A stretch of DNA of 51,779 nt from Candidatus Rifleibacteriota bacterium (lineage in GTDB: Bacteria; Muiribacteriota; Ozemobacteria; Ozemobacterales; Ozemobacteraceae): assembly GCA_015232575.1 (NCBI GenBank), contig JADFZL010000029.1:1-51779 (forward strand), in the 5' to 3' direction. A program made the position numbers and the translations under genes. The notes under the pieces were generated by a model. It worked only from the letters and a program-made list of their open reading frames with translations, did not search any database and was not told the origin of the DNA. This document shows, piece by piece, positions 16,331-24,440 of this stretch; position 1 is the stretch's first letter; the number at the start of each line of letters is the position of its first letter.

Positions 16331-17326
16331 ATGGATAAACTAATGAATTATTCCAAAATATTATCTCCCATTGAAAAGGAATTGGTACTTGTTGAAAACA
16401 GGTGGCGAGCATGTTTTCAGCATGCGGAAAACCCTGTGGTTGAGAATCTTAATTTTTTAATGGTCAACTCTGCTGGAAAAAGATTGAGACCAGCTTTAAC
16501 AATTCTTTCTGCCTGTGCATTAAATGGAGACAACAGAGAAGCCTTCACGCCCGATCTAATCAGTGCTGCCACAGCGGTTGAAATGCTCCATGCTGCATCA
16601 TTAATACATGATGATGTTATTGATTCAGCGCCATTCCGCCACGACAAGCCTACGATTAATTCAAGTTTCGGCTCCGATGCTTCAATTGCATTTGGAGATT
16701 ATATTTATTCCCTCTCAATTAAATTGACTTCTGATTTAAATAATCCGCTCATTTTCAAATCTTTTGCAAGATCTACTTCCTCGCTTTGTGAGGGCGAACT
16801 TATTCAGATAATCGAACGTAAAAACTTTGATCTTGTTCCTGAGCAATATTTTTCAATAATTAAGAGGAAAACAGCTTCACTTTTTGCCCTTTCATGTGAG
16901 TTGGGTGCTTTGGTAGCCGATTCAGATAATTCCAGGGAGATTGTAGCAATGGCTGATTTTGGCTTGAATTTTGGGATGGCTTATCAGATTAGCGATGATA
17001 TTCGTGATATTGTCGGAAGCCGTGCCGAACTTGGGAAAGACCCGGGAGTTGACTTTTGTGTTGAAGAATTGACTTTGCCCTTGATTCTTCTTTTGAAAGA
17101 TCCGAAAAGTGGACCTGAAACAAGGCATCTTCTTTCAATGAAGGATCGTGCGACTGCATTTGAAAAAATACGTCAGATTGCTTTGGAGTCGAATGCATTG
17201 GCAGTTGCCAGAGATTTTGCCATACATCATTTGAATAATTCGAGAACTGCGCTGATTCCAACATCAGACTCGGTTTACAAAAGCAGTTTGTTGGCGCTTA
17301 CAGACTGGCTTTTAGAAAAAATATAG
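16331..17326 (+). CDS. Polyprenyl diphosphate synthase (trans-isoprenyl)
   Basis: A protein of 331 residues, normal length for heptaprenyl/octaprenyl synthases. First aspartate-rich motif LIHDDVIDSAPFRHDKPT (DDxxD) near residue 98, second motif ISDDIRDIVGSRAELGK near residue 220, and GKRLRPALTILSAC near residue 50. It condenses isopentenyl diphosphate onto allylic primers to make the quinone side chain. It follows the UbiA-family gene by 45 bases and probably feeds it. No Shine-Dalgarno is visible. The stop lies 17 bases before mamP, so read-through into the magnetosome block is possible. Confidence 0.88.
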   Translation: MDKLMNYSKILSPIEKELVLVENRWRACFQHAENPVVENLNFLMVNSAGKRLRPALTILSACALNGDNREAFTPDLISAATAVEMLHAASLIHDDVIDSAPFRHDKPTINSSFGSDASIAFGDYIYSLSIKLTSDLNNPLIFKSFARSTSSLCEGELIQIIERKNFDLVPEQYFSIIKRKTASLFALSCELGALVADSDNSREIVAMADFGLNFGMAYQISDDIRDIVGSRAELGKDPGVDFCVEELTLPLILLLKDPKSGPETRHLLSMKDRATAFEKIRQIALESNALAVARDFAIHHLNNSRTALIPTSDSVYKSSLLALTDWLLEKI

Positions 17327-17343
17327 CTGATTGAGATTTTTAG

Positions 17344-19056
17344 ATGATCAAGTTTATAAAAAGATTTCTTGAAGAACTTCTTATACTCGGCGGCGTGCTG
17401 TTTCTCGGCGGGATAGTACTCGCTGCTTTAACAGATTTTTCTTTAACAAAAAGTGAATTATACAGGAAATTCATAAAAAAAACTGATAAAATTCAGACTT
17501 CTGTAACTCAGGCAAAACCAATCAGAACGCTTACGCAGCTGAATCCTGCCGCTTTACCCTATCCTGCACCGACAACTCAACAGCAACAGCAGAATTTGTC
17601 GCCTCAGTATAGCTATTCTCAACAGATTGCTGAGCCTGTAACTATTACGGCTTCGATAGTTCAGCCAATATTTGAGAAGCCTGTTTCAAATAAACCTCTA
17701 GTTATATCAATCAGGCAACAAACGCCCGAACAAATGCTACAGGCGCAGGAAAGCTTACGTTCACAGGTTATTCCAGCTTCTTCAGCGGCATTGCCGACAG
17801 TTCCTCAGCCAGATGTTCGTTTTACCAGGCAACAAGCACCTGAACAGATTCTTCAGGTGCAGGAAAGTTTGCGTCAGCAGGTAATTCCAGCTTCTTCAAC
17901 AGCATTGCCTCAGATTCTCCAGCCAGATGTCAGAGTACCCGGCCAACAAACACCAGAGCAAATTCTCCTGCAACAGGAAAAGTTGCTTTCGGCGGTACCA
18001 GTGGCTCAGACAGCCGTAGATGTCCCGCTTCCGCAGAAGGCTGTTGCTGTAGCTGCCAGACAGAAAACTCCCGAGCAGATGCTTCAGGAACAGGAAATAT
18101 TGCTTTCACAGATAAAACCAGTCGCATCAAAGGCAATGGCGTCAATATCTCAGGCGCTGGCAGCTTCTCAGCCTCAGGTGCTGCCGGTTGTTCAGATTTC
18201 AGCCGCTGAATCTTCCTCGACAGTTTTTATTCAGCCAGGAAAATCAATAAAGCATAAAACACCCAAAGAGTTGCTTCGTGAACAAGAATTAATGATGGCA
18301 TTGACTTTCGATGCTTCCGGAAGTCAACTGACTGCCCCTGGCAATGCGTCAGCCTCATCAGCTTCCGGTTCCGGCCTTATTGCAGATAAAATACATCAGG
18401 AGCTTCTTGTGGCGCAGGAAGATGCTTTAAATAAAGAGCTGATTAAAAATCTCCGGATTTTTGAAATTCATTGGCAGGGCGCAGACATTCTTGAGCTTGA
18501 CAATGAGCTAAGACGAATCCTCGGCTTTCCGTCAGATCTTCATGGAATAATCGTAAACGAAGCTACTTTCAATGCTCAAAGCAGTGGCCTGCTCAGCGCT
18601 GATGTGATTCAGGCCGTAAACACTCAGCAACTTAACAGTTTGCGGGAATTCAGAGAAATAACGCGAAAAATCCAAATGGAAACCAAAGCTATTATTCAGG
18701 TTTGGCGGAATGGTAAAACTATGTATTTCGAATTGCAGGCGCCTGATGGTCTCGGCCTTGCACAGGCTGAATCTGCCCCAATAATCATGCCGGGAGAAGC
18801 AAGACCTCATCCGGCACGTGGTCCCTGTACAGATTGTCATATCGTTCGTGCAATTTTGGTGACCGGATTAGCTTCGATAACGGTTGACCAGATATTTCAG
18901 CCAATGCCCATTATGCCACAAACACCAAATCCCCATGAAAACAGGGGCCCGTGCAATGCCTGTCATCTGGATATGACAAGTTCCGGCGTTCGATTTATTG
19001 GTGTTGGTAGCGCATCTGGAACCGCCAGCGCGACCAGACCACCCGCTGATGACTGA
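17344..19056 (+). CDS. mamP: MamP-like magnetochrome protein, extended
   Basis: A protein of 570 residues, much longer than classical MamP (about 270). One N-terminal membrane helix (LILGGVLFLGGIVLAAL). Residues 120-320 hold five spaced T/APEQ(M/I)L..Q(E)..L units (near 126, 164, 202, 241, 305). Residues 345-455 are a PDZ-like domain (HWQGADILELDNELRRILG, SADVIQAVNT). Two c-type haem motifs follow: CTDCH (495-499) and CNACH (537-541), each in the magnetochrome context (RPHPARGPCTDCH and PHENRGPCNACH). MamP family proteins oxidise Fe(II) to control magnetite formation; the haem domains face the periplasm or vesicle lumen. Start chosen at the ATG preceding the membrane helix. Paralogue at 27071. 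Confidence 0.88.
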   Translation: MIKFIKRFLEELLILGGVLFLGGIVLAALTDFSLTKSELYRKFIKKTDKIQTSVTQAKPIRTLTQLNPAALPYPAPTTQQQQQNLSPQYSYSQQIAEPVTITASIVQPIFEKPVSNKPLVISIRQQTPEQMLQAQESLRSQVIPASSAALPTVPQPDVRFTRQQAPEQILQVQESLRQQVIPASSTALPQILQPDVRVPGQQTPEQILLQQEKLLSAVPVAQTAVDVPLPQKAVAVAARQKTPEQMLQEQEILLSQIKPVASKAMASISQALAASQPQVLPVVQISAAESSSTVFIQPGKSIKHKTPKELLREQELMMALTFDASGSQLTAPGNASASSASGSGLIADKIHQELLVAQEDALNKELIKNLRIFEIHWQGADILELDNELRRILGFPSDLHGIIVNEATFNAQSSGLLSADVIQAVNTQQLNSLREFREITRKIQMETKAIIQVWRNGKTMYFELQAPDGLGLAQAESAPIIMPGEARPHPARGPCTDCHIVRAILVTGLASITVDQIFQPMPIMPQTPNPHENRGPCNACHLDMTSSGVRFIGVGSASGTASATRPPADD

Positions 19057-19058
19057 CA

Positions 19059-19087
19059 AATGAAACTCTTTCATTAAAAGTTTTTTT
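19059..19087 (+). terminator. Weak terminator-like hairpin after mamP
   Basis: AATGAAA (19059-19065) pairs with TTTCATT (19069-19075) across a 3-base loop; seven T follow at 19081-19087. AT-only stem, so low strength. It separates mamP from the mamE promoter. Confidence 0.35.
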
Positions 19088-19170
19088 GAAAGCTGCCTTC
19101 GTTACTCAGTTGAAAAGCAGAGACAACATTATTTGTAGAAAAAGTATATTCATTGCTCGTAAAATTTAGT

Positions 19171-19199
19171 TTGAATTATTGCAAGAAATCATATATTAT
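19171..19199 (+). promoter_or_regulatory. Promoter for the first mamE operon
   Basis: TTGAAT (19171-19176), exact 17-base spacer, TATTAT (19194-19199). It lies in the 187-base gap before mamE and gives a leader of about 40 bases containing AGGAGG. Confidence 0.55.
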
Positions 19200-19243
19200 A
19201 CACGGTTATTATTGCGTGCCAGGTTTTTCAGGAGGTTATTGTT

Positions 19244-21535
19244 TTGGGCGAATATAAAAGGAATGAATTGAATGGCAATTTGATTGCCGCATTAGTTGCG
19301 GTACTCATTTTTGTGATAGTCGGACTGGTGTTCTGGTATCGGCAGTCTCAGCGCGAAATGGCGCTGGATATGGCCGATCAGATGATAGTCGCTCAAACGC
19401 GCGCAAGATTTGTTGACGATCGTCCTGGTGCCTTTGTTCAGCCTATTGCGAATGTTCAGCAGCCCACGACAAACCTTCCACAGCAAAATCCGAATCAGAT
19501 GATGTCTCTGGTAGCCTTGCCGCAATCAATGACCCGAGAGCAGATAGTGCAGGCTGTGTCTCCGGCAGTTGTAAATATTTCCATAGACCTTGACCCCGAG
19601 GTTGCGCAGGCGAATACTCCGCAACCAACAACCGAGGATCAATTGTTCGTAAATCAGCAACTTGCGCAAAATAATCGCGGTGCCAGAAATGGCGGCTGGG
19701 GACTTGGCCCGGGCGGTGAACTTGTTTGTCCACAGTGTGGTACACGGCTTCCTCACCAAACTGGAGTTCCCTGCTTTACAACGCGTTGTCCCAGGTGCGG
19801 AGCAATAATGCAACGAGTTGGAGCACCCAGAGCGGGTGCCCCGGAACCCGGAAGCTTTACGACGGTAAATGCACAGCAGGCTGGTACAGGCGTGATTATA
19901 CATCATGATGGCTTTGTACTAACTAATCTGCATGTCGTTATGAATGCAACTAATATTTATGTTACGGTGTCTTACAACAAAGTCACTCAGACTTATTCCG
20001 CGAAAATATTTGATGAATTTCCAGAAGGCAATCTTGCAATTTTGAAAATGGATACAACTGGAAATGAGTCTTTTTCTCATGTGACGCTTGGCGACTCTGA
20101 TTCGATTACCATTGGTGACAAAGTTCTCGCTTTTGCTGATCAGTTAGGTCCGCAGCAGGGGTTGACCTTTGGAGAAATTACCAATACAAATCGTACAATC
20201 ACTGTCAGCGAATTTGTATTTAATGAGATGATACAAACTAATATTCCTCTGCCACATGAATATAGCGGTGGACCCCTTGTAAACACAAGAGGTGAAGTTA
20301 TTGGTATCAATACATCCATCTTTTTACCTTATGTAAGTGACGCTGGATTTGCAGTGCCAATTAACATGGCGAAAAAAGAATTTGCCGAGTTTCTTGAAAC
20401 TACTCCGGCGCAATTTCAAACCGTTGCTCTTCCAATCGGTCCAGCAGGTCCATCGCAGGTTGCTGGTTGCCCGGTCGGCGGAGCATGTCCGACCGGAATT
20501 CAGTGTCCGGCTGCCATGCCTAATTCTCCAGCAGCACAATGCCCGCCTGGAATGGCTTGCCCGGCTACAAATGCACAATGTCCAACAGGTTTACAACCTC
20601 AGGCCACACCTGGTTTGCCGCAGATGCAGAATGTCGCACTTCCTGTGAATGTTGCGCAAACCGCTCAGCCGGGAAATGTTGATCAGTCGCTGCCAAACGC
20701 CAGAACCTGGGGCATCAAAGCCCAGACAGTAAACGCTGTTATTCAGAATACCGTTGGTTCTCCAATTGCATTTGGGGTAGTTGTAACGCAGGTTGATCCG
20801 CGTTCTCAGATCGAGGGCCTTCAGAGAGGCGATATTATCGTCAGAGTTGATGGTATGCTTGTAAGAACCTCTTCAATGTTCTGGAAGTTGCTGAAAGAAA
20901 AGGCGCCCGGTTCTAAGGTTGACCTTGCAATCTTCAGAGCTGGAGACAAAGTTAATGTCGAAATTACAATACCGGTTATTGATTTACTCAATGCTAATCC
21001 GCTGGAAGCAGGATTGCTCGGGCCTGAAACTCTTGCGCTGAGCCCTGTTAATCAGCCGGCAGCAGTAGCCGGAAATTTCCAGACCGCAGCAGTTGGAGTA
21101 CAGCAGGCTCCATATATTCCAAACACGGCAGTTCCGCAAGCCCCATATATGCCAAATTCAGCAGCTCCGGCACCTTATATGCCAGGTGCAGTAGTTGATC
21201 CGGCAACATTGCCTCTGAGAGGAATTCTCACGGGAGCTGAAGTCGAAGCAGGTACCATTGGTCTCGGCAACGGCTTGAGTGTTGAGGAACTTACTCCTGC
21301 AACTGCCGCTGCCAACGGATTACCCGCCAATCAGGGAGGACTTCTGGTTGGTGAGGTTGAAGGAACAGCTCAGACAGATGGTTTTACAATGGGCGATTTA
21401 ATTCAGAAAGTTAATGATAAACAGGTTTATACTCTGGCTGATTTTATTACCGTGATGAACGAAGCAGATCCTCAGGCTGGCGCTACTCTTGAAATCTCAA
21501 GAAGAGGCTCTGTACTCAAAATGGTTTTGAGGTAA
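19244..21535 (+). CDS. mamE: MamE-like protein 1 with zinc-ribbon insertion, degenerate protease
   Basis: A protein of 763 residues from a TTG start at 19244 with AGGAGG eight bases upstream. Membrane helix at residues 12-33. HtrA/trypsin-like domain from about 95 to 390, split by an insertion with CPQCG (162-166) and CPRCG (182-186), a likely zinc ribbon. Catalytic His230 and Ser341 are present, but the Asp position is Asn263 (GNLAILK), and the active-site loop reads HEYSGG. Residues 405-450 are a Cys/Pro/Gly linker with no CXXCH. Two PDZ domains follow (about 485-575 and 660-763). MamE is central to magnetosome protein sorting and maturation. The missing Asp suggests weak or no proteolysis. 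Followed by an HtrA protease gene three bases later. Confidence 0.88.
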   Translation: MGEYKRNELNGNLIAALVAVLIFVIVGLVFWYRQSQREMALDMADQMIVAQTRARFVDDRPGAFVQPIANVQQPTTNLPQQNPNQMMSLVALPQSMTREQIVQAVSPAVVNISIDLDPEVAQANTPQPTTEDQLFVNQQLAQNNRGARNGGWGLGPGGELVCPQCGTRLPHQTGVPCFTTRCPRCGAIMQRVGAPRAGAPEPGSFTTVNAQQAGTGVIIHHDGFVLTNLHVVMNATNIYVTVSYNKVTQTYSAKIFDEFPEGNLAILKMDTTGNESFSHVTLGDSDSITIGDKVLAFADQLGPQQGLTFGEITNTNRTITVSEFVFNEMIQTNIPLPHEYSGGPLVNTRGEVIGINTSIFLPYVSDAGFAVPINMAKKEFAEFLETTPAQFQTVALPIGPAGPSQVAGCPVGGACPTGIQCPAAMPNSPAAQCPPGMACPATNAQCPTGLQPQATPGLPQMQNVALPVNVAQTAQPGNVDQSLPNARTWGIKAQTVNAVIQNTVGSPIAFGVVVTQVDPRSQIEGLQRGDIIVRVDGMLVRTSSMFWKLLKEKAPGSKVDLAIFRAGDKVNVEITIPVIDLLNANPLEAGLLGPETLALSPVNQPAAVAGNFQTAAVGVQQAPYIPNTAVPQAPYMPNSAAPAPYMPGAVVDPATLPLRGILTGAEVEAGTIGLGNGLSVEELTPATAAANGLPANQGGLLVGEVEGTAQTDGFTMGDLIQKVNDKQVYTLADFITVMNEADPQAGATLEISRRGSVLKMVLR

Positions 21536-21538
21536 AAA

Positions 21539-22747
21539 ATGACTAAAGAAAATAATCCTATCACATGTACACGCGATGGAATGTGGCCATGGATAGTGCT
21601 GGATGGAATTCTGATTCTTTCAACATTAATCTGGCTGGCATTTAACTATCAGAAAACGAATTTTTTCCAGGATTCGGCTGATATTCCTGCAGGAACTTCT
21701 GCCGCAGCAGACGCAACTGGAAAACCCGCTCTCAAGGGAACGCCGGTGGGATTGCTTGTTAACGGCCCTGATCAGAATGTTTCGATCAGTAAGGTTTTGC
21801 AGCTTGTCTTCCCCTCAATAGTGACAATTACATCTGATGGTCCGCTGGCACAAAGCGGTTCCGGAGTAATTGTTCATAGTCAGGGTTTCGTTATTACCAA
21901 CCACCATGTTGTGGATGGCGTTGAAAAAATTATCGTAAGCGTCGGCCCAGACCAGGCTTTGAAAAACTATTGGGCTCAAATCGTTGAATTCAGCGAAGAA
22001 TGGGATTTAGCGGTTCTGAAAATAGTTGCTGATGTAAATGAAAGATTCCCTCCTGTTCTGCTGGGTGACTCTTCAACTGCGCTGACAGGCGATAACGTAC
22101 TTATTGTTGGAAGCCCTTATGGTCTCGGACAATCTGTATCATCCGGAATAATCAGTAACGCGAATAGAAAGCTGACAACAGCAACTCGCGAATTTGAAGG
22201 ACTCATTCAGACTGATGCTCCTCTGAACAGCGGTTCAAGCGGCGGAGCAATGGTGAATACAAGTGGCGAGGTCATTGGTATTAACACAGCGATGCTTTCC
22301 AACACGCAGTCTTCAACCGGTGTTGGGTTTGCAATTCCTGTAAATGTCGTAAGAAAATTATTCCCGAAATATGTTGAGAGAGCTACTAATGGTGTAACTC
22401 TTGTTGCGATGCCAGTTGCCCAGGATCTGACGCCCCCTGGCCATGTGCAGGTAAAAGAAGAACCATGGCTTGGAGTTGATACAATTTCTGTTGATGGCGA
22501 TGTAGTTAAAAAGTTCGCTTTACCTTTTGACCATGGCGTTCTTATTACGCGTGTTTATGAAAACTCAATAGCATGGAGATCTGGTTTAAGAACCGGGGAT
22601 GTTATTTATCGCATAAATGACCGACAGGTGAAAGACGAAGACATGCTCTGGGATTATTTCCGGGTTCTAATTTTGAGTAAGAAAGTTCAGTTTACTCTCT
22701 TTAGAGTCGGATTACCAAAGTTTCATGTTCCGCTTCAGATTAATTAA
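21539..22747 (+). CDS. HtrA-type serine protease with PDZ (MamE/MamO family), intact triad
   Basis: A protein of 402 residues: membrane helix at about 12-36, trypsin-like domain 80-280, one PDZ domain 310-400. The catalytic triad is complete: His123 (TNHHVVDG), Asp156 (WDLAVLK), Ser234 (GSSGGAM). The start is three bases after the mamE stop, so it is coupled. It belongs to a set of three equivalent genes (also at 37871 and 47285), each directly after a mamE copy. In known magnetosome systems MamO-type pseudoproteases activate MamE; here the small partner has the intact triad while MamE copies 1 and 3 do not. Periplasmic or lumenal domain inferred. Confidence 0.87.
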   Translation: MTKENNPITCTRDGMWPWIVLDGILILSTLIWLAFNYQKTNFFQDSADIPAGTSAAADATGKPALKGTPVGLLVNGPDQNVSISKVLQLVFPSIVTITSDGPLAQSGSGVIVHSQGFVITNHHVVDGVEKIIVSVGPDQALKNYWAQIVEFSEEWDLAVLKIVADVNERFPPVLLGDSSTALTGDNVLIVGSPYGLGQSVSSGIISNANRKLTTATREFEGLIQTDAPLNSGSSGGAMVNTSGEVIGINTAMLSNTQSSTGVGFAIPVNVVRKLFPKYVERATNGVTLVAMPVAQDLTPPGHVQVKEEPWLGVDTISVDGDVVKKFALPFDHGVLITRVYENSIAWRSGLRTGDVIYRINDRQVKDEDMLWDYFRVLILSKKVQFTLFRVGLPKFHVPLQIN

Positions 22748-22776
22748 GCAAAATATTTCAAAAGGAGCTACCAGAA

Positions 22777-23322
22777 ATGTCTGACAAACCAGGCGTCAAA
22801 TTCAACGTAAGCCTGATTATAGGTTTGGTGGTTTTCCTTTTATGCTTTGGCATTGCCATGATTTTCTGGGATCAGCATCACGAAAAGGAATTATCCCGGA
22901 GTATTGATCATTATAAGCTGATGGCGCAACTACATCCGAAACCTGAAGCGGCAACAGCAAATGTTATGCCTGCTGCGGGCCAGTTGAACATGCAACCTGC
23001 CCGTCGGCAGATTAGGGTGGTTGATCCTCTGCGAAGCAATTCATCATGGCCTTATTGGGGAATCCAGATGTTGACTATAACCAGTCAAAATCAACGTGAT
23101 TTTGCTTCCCCTGTTCCTTTTGGTGTAGTTATTCTTCAGGTTAGCCCTGATTCATTCTTTAATGCCCTTCAACCTGGTGATATCATGGTTAAGGTTGATG
23201 ATATGCTTCTGAAAGATGAGGCAATGTTTTGGTCTATAATGCAGGGAAAAATTCGTGGAACGAGACTGAATATTTCACTTTTCCGATGTGGAGTTCTTTA
23301 CGCTCTTCATTTTGATCCCTGA
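22777..23322 (+). CDS. TM-PDZ protein, MamE-derived
   Basis: A protein of 181 residues. Membrane helix at residues 12-32 (LIIGLVVFLLCFGIAMIFW), a short linker, and one PDZ domain (residues 85-181; PFGVVILQVSPDSFFNALQP). The helix resembles the MamE N-terminus and the PDZ resembles MamE PDZ1 (both have SPxxFGVV and MFW), so it looks like MamE without the protease. AAAGGAG lies nine bases before the ATG. Paralogue at 49629. It may compete with or tether MamE through PDZ ligands. Confidence 0.82.
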   Translation: MSDKPGVKFNVSLIIGLVVFLLCFGIAMIFWDQHHEKELSRSIDHYKLMAQLHPKPEAATANVMPAAGQLNMQPARRQIRVVDPLRSNSSWPYWGIQMLTITSQNQRDFASPVPFGVVILQVSPDSFFNALQPGDIMVKVDDMLLKDEAMFWSIMQGKIRGTRLNISLFRCGVLYALHFDP

Positions 23323-23401
23323 TTCAAAAGATAGTCGAATGAAAAACTTAATCTGCACTGATTTGATTTTTCAGCAAATTATTTTAGCAGGGGTCAGATA
23401 A

Positions 23402-24331
23402 ATGTCTCTTGAGGTTTTTGCTGACGAAAAGGTGCATACAAGTTCCTGTCATGCCAAGTGTCAGGAGTGTGCAAGAAAGTCTCAGTATTTCAGCCTTCTG
23501 GGAAATGTCTTTCTTGCGGCATTCAAAGGTCTCGCTGGAACCCTGACGGGCAGTATCGGTTTGATTGCTGATGCAACGCACAGCGCCGCAGACGTTCTGA
23601 ATTCATTCGTTGTAATGATAGCAATGAACATCAGTAAAATTCCGCCTGACGAAAATCATCCGTATGGGCACGGGAAAGCTGAAAACATTTGTGGTTTGTT
23701 TGTCGGAATTGTACTCTTTTTTGGTGCCGTTCTCATTATTGACTCATCTGTCGAACAGCTTATGAATCCTGAACCTCTTTCACCACCGCATTCTATAGGT
23801 ATTGTAGTTGCTATTATTTCTATTTTAGCTAATGAAATTTTCTACAGAGTTGAGTTTTGTGCAGCGCGGGAGACAAACAGCCCTGCTCTTGAGGCTGACG
23901 CGACAGAAAACCGTGCCGATTCAATCGCGACTATTGCTGTTTTATTTGGAATGATTGGCGCACAGCTTGGTTATCCGAAAACCGATCCGATGGCAGCACT
24001 TGCAGTTGGAATAATAACAGGTCCAATTGCATGGAGCCTACTTTCGAAAAATATCAGCGGGTTAATGGACGGCGGGCAGACTCATGATCAGGTCAATCAG
24101 ATTCAGAAAATTGTTACTTCTATTCCCGAAGTGATGGGCGTAAGCTATATTAAAACCAGGTATACAGGCAGTGATCTCTTGGTGGAAATCGAAGTGCTGA
24201 TCAGCGGAACGACTTCCATTAATAAAAGTGATGAGATTTCGGCAGAAATCAGAAAAGCGTTGAAACCCAACATCGAACATCTCGGAGATGTAATAATAGT
24301 CTGCAGATCAGAAGCAACAAAAACTGCTTAA
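23402..24331 (+). CDS. mamB: MamB/MamM-type cation diffusion facilitator 1
   Basis: A protein of 309 residues: six membrane helices, then a cytoplasmic ferredoxin-like domain (residues 215-300, MGVSYIKTRYTGSDLLVEIE). The N-terminus has C..KCQEC like MamB. TM2 site: LIADATHSAADVL. The TM5 site reads EADATENRADS, with Glu where zinc CDFs have His; MamB also has an acidic residue here. NHPYGHGKAENI is the CDF loop. These proteins move divalent cations, in magnetosomes iron, into the vesicle, and MamB is also a vesicle-biogenesis landmark. ATG at 23402 follows AGGGG. Paralogue at 42531; both look more MamB than MamM. Confidence 0.92.
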   Translation: MSLEVFADEKVHTSSCHAKCQECARKSQYFSLLGNVFLAAFKGLAGTLTGSIGLIADATHSAADVLNSFVVMIAMNISKIPPDENHPYGHGKAENICGLFVGIVLFFGAVLIIDSSVEQLMNPEPLSPPHSIGIVVAIISILANEIFYRVEFCAARETNSPALEADATENRADSIATIAVLFGMIGAQLGYPKTDPMAALAVGIITGPIAWSLLSKNISGLMDGGQTHDQVNQIQKIVTSIPEVMGVSYIKTRYTGSDLLVEIEVLISGTTSINKSDEISAEIRKALKPNIEHLGDVIIVCRSEATKTA

Positions 24332-24360
24332 GGTAGTACATTTTGCTCATAAATTCCTGA

Positions 24361-24389
24361 TCGACAATTGGTGCTAGTTGTGATAAACT
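24361..24389 (+). promoter_or_regulatory. Promoter for the P-type ATPase operon
   Basis: TCGACA (24361-24366), 17-base spacer, TAAACT (24384-24389) with TG one base before it. An inverted CGAAC/GTTCG pair lies just downstream, at about 24392-24406. Confidence 0.6.
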
Positions 24390-24440
24390 GTCGAACTTAT
24401 TGTTCGTTAATTTGATAGTAGAGAAATTAGGAGAATTAAC

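Noticed and set aside
19727..19801. CPQCG/CPRCG as a haem c site
   Set aside because: No CXXCH; the spacing fits a zinc ribbon instead.
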